Assembly (NCBI GenBank): GCA_009838515.1
Contig: VXRL01000092.1
Span: 99,338 to 163,337 of the forward strand
DNA length: 64,000 bases
DNA from: Terriglobia bacterium
GTDB taxonomy: Bacteria > Acidobacteriota > Terriglobia > Bryobacterales > UBA6623
Direction: 5' to 3'
Below, one piece after another: positions 9,407 to 17,976 of the stretch (positions are counted from its first letter, which is position 1; each line of letters begins with the position of its first letter). The notes beneath the pieces were generated by a model. That model saw only the letters and a list, made by a program, of their open reading frames with translations. It made no database searches and was not told the origin of the DNA. Made by a program: the position numbers and the translations under genes.

Positions 9407-9879
9407 GGAATCCGTTTAACTACAACCTGCTGCTGGCCGTGGGCTGGTGCGCGCTGATGGGTCGGCTCACTGTGGCCGATCTGGCAGTGGGCTTCGTCAT
9501 CGGGGGCATTGCGCTCAGCATTTCCAGCCCGATGTTCGGCCGCATGCGCTACTACGATCGGGTCTTCAATCTCGCCCGCTTGCTGCTCTACTTCATGCGC
9601 GTGTTCCTGGCTTCCTGCGCTCGCGTCGCATGGGACGTCCTCACGCCCGTCCACAAGGCGCGGCCCGCGATCGTGGCGATCCCGCTGAGCGTCGAGGATC
9701 CGATCCAGATCGTCACTCTCGCGAACCTGATCTCGCTCACGCCGGGCTCGCTCAGCCTCGACGTGAGCCCGGATCACAAGACGCTGTACGTGCACTGCAT
9801 GTTCGTCGATGATCCGGACGAGGTCCGCCGGGACATCAAGTCGGGTCTGGAGCGGCGTGTGATGGAGGCACTGCAATGA
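9403..9879 (+). CDS. mrpE: Mrp Na+/H+ antiporter subunit E
   Basis: Subunit of 158 residues starting at GTG 9403, overlapping mrpD by four bases. The N-terminal helices (NYNLLLAVGWCALMGRLTVADLAVGFVIG) are followed by the cytosolic MrpE domain with NLISLTPGSLSLDVS, the family signature. Overlaps mrpF by four bases. Confidence 0.94.
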   Translation: MRNPFNYNLLLAVGWCALMGRLTVADLAVGFVIGGIALSISSPMFGRMRYYDRVFNLARLLLYFMRVFLASCARVAWDVLTPVHKARPAIVAIPLSVEDPIQIVTLANLISLTPGSLSLDVSPDHKTLYVHCMFVDDPDEVRRDIKSGLERRVMEALQ

Positions 9880-10211
9880 GCGGGATGGGGGAGCATTCCG
9901 TGATCCTCGCGTGGGGGATCGATATCTGCGCCGCACTGTCGCTGACGGCGATATTGATCGCGTTCGTGCGCATGGTGAAGGGGCCGACTCTGGTCGACCG
10001 GGTGCTGTCGGTGGACCTGATCACGGTGCTGGCGGTGGCGGTGGCAGGGTTGTTCGGCATCGCCAGCGGCCGCTCGGCGATTCTTGATGTCGCACTCGCC
10101 ACGGCCTTGGTCGCGTTCTTGGCGACGGTCGCGTTCGCTTGGTTTGCGAATCGGCGCGCCGACCAATTCGAGTCCAAAACGACGCCGGGCCGGGCTAAGG
10201 AGGGCGACTAA
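9876..10211 (+). CDS. mrpF: Mrp Na+/H+ antiporter subunit F
   Basis: Small three-helix subunit of 111 residues with the MrpF hallmark RMVKGPTLVDRVLSVDLITV. The N-terminus is a little longer than in short homologues. Overlaps mrpE by four bases and shares a TAATG stop-start junction with mrpG. Confidence 0.94.
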   Translation: MSGMGEHSVILAWGIDICAALSLTAILIAFVRMVKGPTLVDRVLSVDLITVLAVAVAGLFGIASGRSAILDVALATALVAFLATVAFAWFANRRADQFESKTTPGRAKEGD

Positions 10212-10585
10212 TGGCGGAGATGGGCTCGCCGCGGGACTGGATCACGGCAATCGCCTTGGTGTCGGGCGGATTCTTCCTGTTCGTGGCCAGTCTCGGCGTA
10301 CTGCGCCTGCCGGACGTGTTTGTCCGCATGCACGCGCTGACTAAGGCCGGTGCCCTCGGTGCCGGGTTGGTCTTTGTCGCCTCGGCCGTGCATTTCCGGG
10401 ACCCGGCCAGCATCGCTGTCTCGCTGCTGGCAATTATCTTTCTCCTGTCTACCGCACCAGTCGCTGCGCATGCGATCGCTCGAGCGGCCTACCGCTTAGA
10501 CGTCCCGCTTTGGGAGAAGACACACCTCGACGAGTGGCAGGGCAAGTACGCTCCCATGAGCAAGTCTGCCGAGCGCTCGGACTAG
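10211..10585 (+). CDS. mrpG: Mrp Na+/H+ antiporter subunit G
   Basis: Last gene of the operon, 124 residues. Contains the MrpG motif GVLRLPDVFVRMHALTKAG and then LLSTAPVAAHAIARAAY, with three transmembrane helices. Its ATG overlaps the mrpF stop by one base. The 222 bases after it (10586-10807) hold nothing I can identify. Confidence 0.94.
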   Translation: MAEMGSPRDWITAIALVSGGFFLFVASLGVLRLPDVFVRMHALTKAGALGAGLVFVASAVHFRDPASIAVSLLAIIFLLSTAPVAAHAIARAAYRLDVPLWEKTHLDEWQGKYAPMSKSAERSD

Positions 10586-10807
10586 GCGCGTTCCGAACGC
10601 TGCGTGGTACCGGGTCCGAACAAGGATGCGGTGCCCGTGTGAAGGCACAGCTCGCCGGGTCGGATTCGGGCCGAAGGTGACGGAACAGCGAGAGCGGCTA
10701 TCGGTCCCAAGGGCGAAAGCTCGGAATCAGGCGGCTCTCGAACCATGCGTTGTCACCGCCAGTCAGACCGCGCTGGTGTCAACAATCGCCCTGTGCCATG
10801 ATGTCTA
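10586..10807. other. Intergenic region, no gene seen
   Basis: 222 bases between the convergent ends of mrpG and the DUF1080 gene. No RNA, clear terminator hairpin with T-run, or mobile-element end was found. A short plus-strand peptide (GPKVTEQRERLSVPRAKA) faintly resembles TnpB tails but is too weak to call. Confidence 0.5.
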
Positions 10808-11449
10808 TCACTCCAAGCGCCGGATTCGTATGTTGCGAAACCAGACCCGGCTGGCGTGGTCCTGCAACACGATTCTGCCAGTCTCGGCACCCGCGAAGGC
10901 TCCGTCCTTGCCGGCCGCCTGGGCCCTTGCGGCGAAGTCCGGGCTGCCAAGGTCGAACTCCACCACCTTCTGCCCGTTGAGCCAATGTTCCACGCGGTTG
11001 CCGCGGGCTACCACCCGGAGAGCGTTCCACTCGCCGGGCGGACGCGACCAATCGCGCTGCGGCGCGTATAGCGCATAGGCTGATCCCGCCCTGCGGTTCG
11101 CGTGCTGCTGCGAGGCCGGGCGCGCGTTGTCGGCAAGCTGGTACTCGATGGCGGTTGCGATGGGGTTTCCAGTGCCCGCGAACCTGTAGAAGACTCCGCT
11201 GTTGCCAAGTTTGGCTAGCTTCCACTCGAGGCGCAGGTCGAAGTTCGCGAACTGGTCAGAAGTGGCGAGGTTTCCGGGTCGGCCCTCGGCCAGCAACACG
11301 TTGTTCTCGACCCGCCAGCCGCCAGTCGGCTCCTCTCGCGGGAGCACGGTCCAGCCCGAGAGGGTCGAGCCGTCGAAGAGCGCCTCGAAGCCAGGTTCTG
11401 CAGCCAGTGCGGCACCGTGGAGCGCCAGCAGGGCGAGCGCGAGCCTCAC
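10808..11449 (-). CDS. DUF1080 (3-keto-disaccharide hydrolase-like) secreted protein
   Basis: Secreted concanavalin-like jelly-roll protein of 213 residues; the family (PF06439) is now linked to 3-keto-glycoside hydrolysis. GTG start overlaps the stop of the upstream Gfo/Idh gene by four bases. A short signal peptide (LALALLALHGAALA) precedes GFEALFDGSTLSGW, the standard DUF1080 opening. RLEWKLAKLGNSGVFYRF and WNALRVVARGNRVEHWLNGQ then follow, the conserved strands around the putative active site. Pairing with a Gfo/Idh oxidoreductase supports a 3-keto sugar route, with oxidation at C3 followed by glycosidic cleavage (inference). Confidence 0.92.
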   Translation of the reverse strand: MRLALALLALHGAALAAEPGFEALFDGSTLSGWTVLPREEPTGGWRVENNVLLAEGRPGNLATSDQFANFDLRLEWKLAKLGNSGVFYRFAGTGNPIATAIEYQLADNARPASQQHANRRAGSAYALYAPQRDWSRPPGEWNALRVVARGNRVEHWLNGQKVVEFDLGSPDFAARAQAAGKDGAFAGAETGRIVLQDHASRVWFRNIRIRRLE

Positions 11450-12927
11450 AACTCGCGCACCTGTTCGCTGTCGAGATCGAAGCCCATCGCCTTGTTGCGG
11501 CGATGGGCTTCCACCCCTAGGCTTACCGCGACTTGGGAACGGTAGCCGAGCTCGCCGTCGAGAGGGGCGGGCTTGCGCGTCCGAATCGACTCTAGGAAGT
11601 GCTGCCTGAACGACTTCGATGGCGGCGCCTGTATTTGCAGCGAGGGCATGATCGAAAGCGCTTTGGCTCGCTCTTCGAATATCGCTTGCAAGTAGCTATC
11701 GCGCTCCTCGCCAGGAGACCGGATCTCAGGCCGGGACCGCGAGTCCTCCTCGTAGCGCTGCTTCCAACGCGGTTCGGCCAGCAGCATGGACATCACTTGG
11801 CGCTTGCGTCTCTCGCTAAGGCCCCTGAAGTTCGTGGGCCGCACGGGTCGGCGCTCCTCGACCCACGTTCCCATAGCGTCCAGGCCGGTACTTGCGACCC
11901 GTTCCTTGAAGCCATCGATAAAGGGTTCCTCAGGCACCAAGCGAATGCTCTGCGGGCGCAGGTGGTTGCCTTCGAAGTGGATGTTGGCCTCGTGGCCGCG
12001 CACGACGATCGGAAGCTCGACCGAGTTCTGTAGCGAGCCGGAGCACACGATGGTGTGCTTGCTGGGAAAATCCAGCGCCACGACGAGCACGTCCGGCACC
12101 TCCATCACGGACTCTGGAGTGCCGTAGTTCCCGCCGGCAGAAACCGCCCGAATCGGGAATTCCCGTCCAAGCAGCTGAATCAGCGGCGTGACGTGGTGGT
12201 AGTACAGATCGGTGGCGATTCCGCCGGAGTAGTCGCGGTAGCGCCTCCAGCGGAAGAACCTCTCGCGGGAGAACGGCCTCTTCGGGGCGCTGCCGAGAAA
12301 GGCTTCCCAGTCCAAGTTGTCGGGGCTGGCGGACTCGTCGATGACATAGTTGAAAGGAGGCTCTCGGCTGTTGCGGCTACGGCTCGTCTGGCTCCAGAGA
12401 ATCTTCCCCAGCAGGCCTGCCGAGACCAGCTTCCGAGCCGGCTCCCAGATTCCGTGGGCGATGTGTTCGCTGTCCACGGCGAGGATGCGACCGGTCTGCT
12501 CGGCGGTTTCCACCATCTGCTTGGCCTCGGCGATGGTCAAGCTCATCGGCTTTTCCACGTCGACGTCCTTGCCGGCCCGCATCGCCGCGATCGCCATCGG
12601 TGCATGCCAGTGGTCGGGGGTGCAGACGATTACCGCGTCCACGTTGGGATCTTGAATGAGGTCTTCGTAACGCCGGTACCCCTTCGCCGAGGTTTGCGTA
12701 ACGCCTCGGTCAAGCCGCGGAGCGTAGATGTCGCAGACCGCGGTCACTCTTGAATTCGGGCTATTGCTGTACTCGTTCAGATGCCCGCGCGAAATATTGC
12801 CCAGTCCGATCACCCCGATGCCAATGACGTCGCTTGCGCCTCGAATCCTCGAGTACGAGGCAGCTGTTGCGGCGATGGCGGCGCGGCTTGCGAAGCCGCG
12901 ACGTGATATTGGGGCCATAGAAGGCAT
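11446..12927 (-). CDS. Gfo/Idh/MocA family oxidoreductase, Tat-exported
   Basis: NAD(P)-dependent sugar oxidoreductase family, about 493 residues from the ATG at 12927 (an ATG at 12918 is equally possible). The N-terminus SRRGFASRAAIAATAASY is a twin-arginine signal, common for periplasmic Gfo/Idh proteins with tightly bound cofactor. The Rossmann start IGIGVIGLGNISRGHLNEY follows, then VIVCTPDHWHAPMAIAAMRAGKDV and VEKPMSLTIAEAKQMVE, the EKP catalytic lysine motif. The C-terminal domain has GIATDLYYHHV. It is the first gene of a two-gene operon with DUF1080. Substrate unknown. Confidence 0.92.
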   Translation of the reverse strand: MPSMAPISRRGFASRAAIAATAASYSRIRGASDVIGIGVIGLGNISRGHLNEYSNSPNSRVTAVCDIYAPRLDRGVTQTSAKGYRRYEDLIQDPNVDAVIVCTPDHWHAPMAIAAMRAGKDVDVEKPMSLTIAEAKQMVETAEQTGRILAVDSEHIAHGIWEPARKLVSAGLLGKILWSQTSRSRNSREPPFNYVIDESASPDNLDWEAFLGSAPKRPFSRERFFRWRRYRDYSGGIATDLYYHHVTPLIQLLGREFPIRAVSAGGNYGTPESVMEVPDVLVVALDFPSKHTIVCSGSLQNSVELPIVVRGHEANIHFEGNHLRPQSIRLVPEEPFIDGFKERVASTGLDAMGTWVEERRPVRPTNFRGLSERRKRQVMSMLLAEPRWKQRYEEDSRSRPEIRSPGEERDSYLQAIFEERAKALSIMPSLQIQAPPSKSFRQHFLESIRTRKPAPLDGELGYRSQVAVSLGVEAHRRNKAMGFDLDSEQVREL

Positions 12928-13016
12928 TTTAGCCCCCCTCGGTGTCTTTTCACGGCGCCGACGACAAAATCTGGATGCGCTGAAGTGGCACCGAAGCGAT
13001 ATGCGAGAATCACGTC

Positions 13017-14477
13017 TTGAAGCCAGCGGTAGCGTCCATATTGCTGATCGCTTGCTGCCTTGTGGCGGCTCCGCGATTCGAAGATCCCAAGCCGCCCGAG
13101 CCGGCTTCCATCGAAGAGCGCGCCGACGTCGAGCCGTCTGCCCATCCGGCCGTGACGCTCCACGCGCGGCCCAGACCGCTCCCGCCCGCTGCGACGACCG
13201 AGGACTGGCCGGCTTTTCTCGGACGCACCGGACAGCCGGTCTCCGGCGAGACCAACCTCGTGCACGAGTTCGGACCGAACGGGCCGAAGCTCTTGTGGGA
13301 ACTTTCCAAGGGTACCGGCTACAGCTCGCCGTCAATCCAAGGCGACTACCTCGTATACCTCCACCGTTCAGGGAGCCAAGAGGTCATCGAGTGCCTGCGG
13401 CCAGGAACCGGAGAGCGCTACTGGAGCTATCGCTACGGAACCGACTTTAGCGACCGTTACGGCTATAACAACGGGCCGCGCTCGAGTCCGGTGATAGATG
13501 GCGACTATGTGTACACGTACGGTGCGCAGGGAAAGCTGCACTGCCTCCGACTCAAGACCGGTCAAGTCGTCTGGCACCGCGACATCGCCGCCGAGTTCAG
13601 CGTGCCTCAGGACTTCTTTGGGATCTCCACCACGCCGTTGATCGAAGGGGATCTGCTGATCTTGAACGTAGGCGCTCCGGGCGGTCCGGAGGTGGCCGCC
13701 TTCAACAAGCTGACGGGACGCATGGTATGGGGTGCCGGCGACCAGTGGGGGGCCAGCTATGCGACGCCAGTCATTGCCCGTGTCCATGGCGAGCGGCGGC
13801 TGTTCGTGCTCGGCGGCGGCGAGAGCAGGCCTCCGACCGGAGGACTGCTGTCGATCAACCCCCGCGACGGAGCGCTGGACTTCAGATTCCCCTGGCGCAG
13901 CCGCAGTTACGAGTCTGTCAATGCGTCGTGTCCGGTCGTGACCGGCAATCGGGTGCTCATCTCGGCCACATACCGTACCGGAGCGGCGCTGATCGAAGTG
14001 AAGTCCGACTCGACATTCGCCAAGCTGTGGGAGAACTCCGATTTCGATCTGCACTGGACGACCGCCGTCTACGATCAAGGCCACTACTACGCGTTCTCGG
14101 GTCGCAACGAGCCCGACGCTAGGCTGACCTGCGTGAACGCCGGCAGCGGGGAGACGGTTTGGAGCGAGTCGCTGGAGTGGCAGGAAACTGTTCAGGTGCA
14201 GGGCGAGGCACGGACCATCTACGCGAGTCCATTGCGGGGCAACTTGCTGAAAGTAGATGGCCGGTTCCTCGCGCTCGGCGAGCACGGGCACCTGCTGTGG
14301 CTGGATCTCTCGCCTGCGGGCCCGAAAGTCCTGGACCGCACTAGGCTGTTCCTAGCGCGCGAGACGTGGGCGCCGCCGGTCATCAGTCGTGGGCTGCTCT
14401 ACGTGAGCCAGAACTCGCGTTCGATCGACCCGCCGGCCGGTCCGCGCTTGCTCTGCTTCGACTTGCGGGGTCCGTAG
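13017..14477 (+). CDS. PQQ-type beta-propeller secreted protein
   Basis: Predicted exported eight-bladed propeller of the PQQ-like family, 486 residues. TTG start gives an N-terminal signal MKPAVASILLIACCLVAAP. After a proline-rich linker comes DWPAFLGRTGQPVSGETN, then repeated blades of the form GDYVYTYGAQGKLHCLRLKT / GQVVWHRD and GSGETVWSE. These are the W-docking motifs of PQQ propellers. Family members in this kind of genome are usually non-catalytic or of unknown activity; no dehydrogenase residues could be assigned. Divergent from the Gfo/Idh gene across an 89-base gap. Confidence 0.88.
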   Translation: MKPAVASILLIACCLVAAPRFEDPKPPEPASIEERADVEPSAHPAVTLHARPRPLPPAATTEDWPAFLGRTGQPVSGETNLVHEFGPNGPKLLWELSKGTGYSSPSIQGDYLVYLHRSGSQEVIECLRPGTGERYWSYRYGTDFSDRYGYNNGPRSSPVIDGDYVYTYGAQGKLHCLRLKTGQVVWHRDIAAEFSVPQDFFGISTTPLIEGDLLILNVGAPGGPEVAAFNKLTGRMVWGAGDQWGASYATPVIARVHGERRLFVLGGGESRPPTGGLLSINPRDGALDFRFPWRSRSYESVNASCPVVTGNRVLISATYRTGAALIEVKSDSTFAKLWENSDFDLHWTTAVYDQGHYYAFSGRNEPDARLTCVNAGSGETVWSESLEWQETVQVQGEARTIYASPLRGNLLKVDGRFLALGEHGHLLWLDLSPAGPKVLDRTRLFLARETWAPPVISRGLLYVSQNSRSIDPPAGPRLLCFDLRGP

Positions 14478-14542
14478 CGGTCGGGGTGGCGAACCCTCCT
14501 TCCGACGCCGTCTGTTCCGCCCGCGCAGCCTCAACACGGTTG

Positions 14543-16867
14543 TCACGGTTGCTCCGGCAACACCTCGAACAGCGTTGCCGCGCGGTCGACGAACACCTTG
14601 CGCAGTCCCCACCGACCCGGGTCGCTCGCCACGGCTCTGGCCTGTGGGAAGTAGGGGTCTCGGGGGTCCACGTTAAAGACCACGTAGTCGATGCTGTGCT
14701 GTCGCAGCAGTGCTGCGGCAGCTGCGTACGCCGCGCTCTGGGAAACCTCCGTTCCGACGAATTCGAAGGACTCCGGTCGCACCCGCTGCCAAGTGCCAGC
14801 CGGCGCAAGCACCGCGAACTCCAGAGTGGCCTGTGTGGACGCAGCTCCCCTCGGATGCACCAGTTCAACTCCGTCGATGACCAAGCTCTGATCGAAGCGG
14901 ACCTCCAGTTCCATCCCCGATGCTGCCGGCTGCCGCGACGTCCACTTCGTGAACGGATTCCCGTCGATCAGCCGATCTGCGTGCCATGGCAGAGGCTGCG
15001 CCCGTGCGATCCACGGCGGACGCGCGCGTATCGGACGACCGTTGCTAAGAGCGCGAACCTCCGAGGCCGACCAAGAAGTGGCATTGTGGTCGCGAGCCTG
15101 TACCACGCGCACCCCTCGGGCGGGGCGTTGCGGCCAAGCTGCGCGGACTGCGCTGTCTGGGGTATGCGAGGGCTTCAGGGGAGCTAGCACCGCATCGGCC
15201 AAGTCTTGGTTCTCCAGTCCTTGGTAGGAAACAAGGAGTTCTGCGTCAAAGTACGCTTCTGGCAGGTCGGTAAAGGACAGCACGCGCATATCATTGCCGC
15301 CAAGCTGGCCGATACGGTCAGCCAGCAAGAAGAACTTCACATTCCTAGCCAAGTGCCACTTCTGCGGCTCCAGCCGCAGCGCCGCCCGCCAGGGCATGCC
15401 TTCGACGCTCCACAGATCGGGGTGGTACCAGCGCGAGCGCTGTGCGGGCCACGACGTGACGCATTGACCGGCCAGCAAGAGCACCACGACACCGTGGCGC
15501 AAACGTCGCGGGAGCTCGTCCAGCGCCATGCCGATAGCCAGCAACGCGAACGGCAGGCTCGGGATCAGGAATCTCGCTCCGGCGTTGGCGAGCCAGGGTG
15601 TCGCGCCGATCAGGGCAGCCGCCAGCAGTGCCCGCGTGAGCGGTTTTTTCCAAGCGATCAGAGCGATCGGCAGCAGGAGGATCATCCAGCCGAGCGAGCC
15701 GGCGTATCGCTCTCCGATGACTAGGTCGAACGGTGCTGCAAGCAGCTGTTCCCAGCGGTCGAATGGGCCTTGGCGATAGGAGCGCATCGCGAACTTGTAG
15801 GCCGTTTCCCACTCGACGCTGAAATATGGATTGGGGAACCACTCGTTGAAGAAGGGCGCGAGGGGATTGCCCGTGAAGATCGCGTTCTTGGCCAGCCACG
15901 GCAGCCCGACGACGGCAGCGGGGACTCCGGTCCATGCGAGCAGCCCCGCTACCGATCTCGCCGAGCCCCCCTTAAACAGTAGGTGAAGCGCTGCGGCAAA
16001 GGCGGCGGCGATCGCTATCGCGCCCGTGTACTTAATGGCGAACGAGAATCCGATCAGAACGCCGAGTACCGCCAGCCATTGCCTGTCGCCGTCGCCCCAC
16101 CACAGCAGCAGCACGCAGAAGGTGGCAAACAAAGTGAAGGCGAGGGCGCAGTCATTGTAGGCAGCGGTAGCGTCCGGGATGACAACCGGGCAGGTGAAGT
16201 AGACGACCGTGGCGAACACGCCCGCAAGCTCGGCCCGAAATCTCTTCGCAAGGCATAGGATCCCGCCCGCCGTGGCGATCAGAAAAGACAGGTGGACGAG
16301 CTTCGCGGCTGACTCGCGCCCTATCGCATAGGCGAACAGGTACAGCATCTCGGTCCCCTGCGAGAGTTGGGCATAAACGTTGGTGGTGATAGCTTCGAAA
16401 CCGTGGGACCGGTAGTAGCGCTGCACGAGGCCGAGGTGATAGCCCATCGCATCGGCCCTGGTTTCCGGCGCGAGCGTGTGGACGACGTACAGGACGCCAT
16501 AGACGGCGGCTGGAACGTAGAGGAACAGTTGCGAGAAGCGCGGACTGGAGCGGGTCTCCGAGGCTTCGGCGCTCCAGTTCCAACGGCCCCATCGGTACCA
16601 GGCCAGCGCGATTGCCGCGAACGCGCCCAGCGCAGTGGCATCGTAGAACCATCCGGCGGCGCAGAGCGCGAACACCAAGGTACTCAGCACAGCGGATCCG
16701 CAGCCGAACGCGAGCAGCCATCCCTCCGCCGGCGTTAGCTTTCCCCGCAAACTCCTCAGTTGGCCGATGGCTGTACGGCCGGCAAGGCAGGCCGTTACGA
16801 CAGCGAGGCCGCCTCCGGCCAGCACGCTTGCCAGTCGATCCAAGGCTTCGAAGAGCGTGGCTTCCAT
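14543..16867 (-). CDS. Polytopic membrane protein, putative GT-C glycosyltransferase with F5/8C-like insert
   Basis: About 774 residues from ATG 16867 (a GTG at 16912 would add 15 residues). The first 500 residues contain 10-12 hydrophobic helices. The first large loop has APETRADAMGYHLGLVQRYY, an acidic-residue motif placed like the catalytic Asp of GT-C (PMT/ArnT-like) transferases. The last 270 residues are extracytoplasmic. Within them, HADRLIDGNPFTKWTSR and MELEVRFDQSLVIDGVELVH resemble an F5/8 type C (discoidin) carbohydrate-binding fold. Likely transfers sugars from a polyprenyl-phosphate donor, such as that made by the GT2 gene 1.1 kb upstream. No close family could be named. Confidence 0.7.
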   Translation of the reverse strand: MEATLFEALDRLASVLAGGGLAVVTACLAGRTAIGQLRSLRGKLTPAEGWLLAFGCGSAVLSTLVFALCAAGWFYDATALGAFAAIALAWYRWGRWNWSAEASETRSSPRFSQLFLYVPAAVYGVLYVVHTLAPETRADAMGYHLGLVQRYYRSHGFEAITTNVYAQLSQGTEMLYLFAYAIGRESAAKLVHLSFLIATAGGILCLAKRFRAELAGVFATVVYFTCPVVIPDATAAYNDCALAFTLFATFCVLLLWWGDGDRQWLAVLGVLIGFSFAIKYTGAIAIAAAFAAALHLLFKGGSARSVAGLLAWTGVPAAVVGLPWLAKNAIFTGNPLAPFFNEWFPNPYFSVEWETAYKFAMRSYRQGPFDRWEQLLAAPFDLVIGERYAGSLGWMILLLPIALIAWKKPLTRALLAAALIGATPWLANAGARFLIPSLPFALLAIGMALDELPRRLRHGVVVLLLAGQCVTSWPAQRSRWYHPDLWSVEGMPWRAALRLEPQKWHLARNVKFFLLADRIGQLGGNDMRVLSFTDLPEAYFDAELLVSYQGLENQDLADAVLAPLKPSHTPDSAVRAAWPQRPARGVRVVQARDHNATSWSASEVRALSNGRPIRARPPWIARAQPLPWHADRLIDGNPFTKWTSRQPAASGMELEVRFDQSLVIDGVELVHPRGAASTQATLEFAVLAPAGTWQRVRPESFEFVGTEVSQSAAYAAAAALLRQHSIDYVVFNVDPRDPYFPQARAVASDPGRWGLRKVFVDRAATLFEVLPEQP

Positions 16868-17145
16868 GTGGGTCCGCGACGGGTGCTTGACCAAGCATAC
16901 GGACTTCGGCACGTGCCCGCACGCCGGATTGGACGCAGGGTTCCATTACAGCGGGAACCGGGGCCACCGCATTTCAGCGGCCTATTCGGTGCGGGTTGGG
17001 AGGACCGGGGCACGAACTTCTGGAGAGCCGCGATTGCATCGAGGCCACTCCTTGCCACTGAGTCGAGGAAGAACTGCGCGGACCCTCAAACCAGACCCTG
17101 CCCGCTCGATCCAGTCGTTGGAATGACAGGTTCGAACTCTTGTGC
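16868..17145. other. Intergenic region, no gene seen
   Basis: 278 bases upstream of the GT-C-like gene and downstream of vapC. I see no RNA gene or coherent peptide in any frame. It probably holds the promoter of the minus-strand membrane protein gene. Confidence 0.5.
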
Positions 17146-17595
17146 CTACGGCCGGTTCGCAGCCTTGAACGGGTCGCGAGTGCGCAGTTCGGGGAACAAG
17201 GCGAAATCACGGTCCCGGGTGAGCAGCGCTTCGACGCCGTGAGCGATGCATATCGCTGCGATGCGTGCGTCGTGCACGGCACCGCCGACGACATGGGGCC
17301 GGTCCACGAACCGGCCCAGAATCGCGGAAAAGTTGCTCGTCTCGCCGATCAGCCGGTTTGAGGGCGACTCGGTCCACGCTCGGAACTGGAGCCATGCCTG
17401 CCCCGGGGTTGTTGCGGTGTCCTTCCAGAGGCGTCGGTTCGTGACCACGCTCAGGAACTCGAAGCAACACGGCCAGGGAATCGCCCAAGGCTGATCTCCC
17501 CCGGCGAGTCCCGCCATGATCCTGTGTGCCTGGTCGCCTAGGCGTGCCTCGCGACGGTGCGCGTAGACAAGCAGATTGGTGTCGACCGCAATCAA
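17146..17595 (-). CDS. vapC: VapC-type PIN-domain ribonuclease toxin
   Basis: PIN-domain endoribonuclease of 149 residues. TTG start overlaps the antitoxin stop by four bases. Motifs are IAVDTNLLVYAHR (first acidic residue), CFEFLSVVTN (second) and VGGAVHDARIAAICIAHGVEALLTRDRDF (third and fourth acidic residues), all intact, so the toxin should be active. It cleaves RNA when freed from the RHH antitoxin. The operator upstream of the pair supports autoregulation. Confidence 0.92.
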   Translation of the reverse strand: MIAVDTNLLVYAHRREARLGDQAHRIMAGLAGGDQPWAIPWPCCFEFLSVVTNRRLWKDTATTPGQAWLQFRAWTESPSNRLIGETSNFSAILGRFVDRPHVVGGAVHDARIAAICIAHGVEALLTRDRDFALFPELRTRDPFKAANRP

Positions 17596-17840
17596 CGGGA
17601 TCCCCGGCTCTCGTAGATCAACTCACGCAGTTCCGGCCAGGTGTACCCTTCGAGTGGGTCGGGGCCGTTTGGGTCGCCCACTCTCAGATCAGGGAGAACG
17701 TAGCGGCTCGGGCTCGGCGGAGCATCTAGCACGCGACGTAGCCCATCCTCGATTACAGCGCGAAGAGGACGTCCCGTCTTCTGGGCGTGGCGCTTGGCTC
17801 GAATGAGGAGCTCATCGTGAATCTCTATCGTCGTCTTCAT
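17592..17840 (-). CDS. vapB: VapB-type ribbon-helix-helix antitoxin
   Basis: Antitoxin of 82 residues. The N-terminal MKTTIEIHDELLIRAKRHAQ and VIEDGLRRVL form a ribbon-helix-helix DNA-binding dimer. The C-terminal tail (GYTWPELRELIYESRG) should wrap the PIN toxin. ATG at 17840, just downstream of the perfect palindrome at 17851-17874. Overlaps vapC by four bases. Confidence 0.9.
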   Translation of the reverse strand: MKTTIEIHDELLIRAKRHAQKTGRPLRAVIEDGLRRVLDAPPSPSRYVLPDLRVGDPNGPDPLEGYTWPELRELIYESRGSR

Positions 17841-17850
17841 CGCACCATAT

Positions 17851-17874
17851 TACCCATATAGAAGTATATGGGTA
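17851..17874. promoter_or_regulatory. Palindromic operator of vapBC
   Basis: Perfect inverted repeat with 10-base arms, TACCCATATA and TATATGGGTA, separated by GAAG. It is centred 22 bases upstream of the vapB start in an AT-rich patch unlike the surrounding GC-rich DNA. RHH antitoxins bind such palindromes over their own promoter, so this is the likely autoregulatory site and overlaps the promoter. Confidence 0.72.
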
Positions 17875-17976
17875 CACCATAATTTCAGTCCATCGCGAAT
17901 ATCCGGACAGCGGAACGCCACGGTGCCAGCCCGAGAGGGGACGTGCACACGAATGCGTCTGTGCCACGGCCAGCGT

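Noticed and set aside
10626..10740. Peptide resembling TnpB C-terminal tails (GPKVTEQRERLSVPRAKA)
   Set aside because: No zinc-ribbon or DRDxNAAxNI motif precedes it in frame, so the resemblance is too weak.
12928..13335. Upstream extension of the Gfo/Idh frame
   Set aside because: The Tat signal begins at 12927 or 12918; the extension is Arg/Ser-rich without homology and overlaps the start of the divergent propeller gene.
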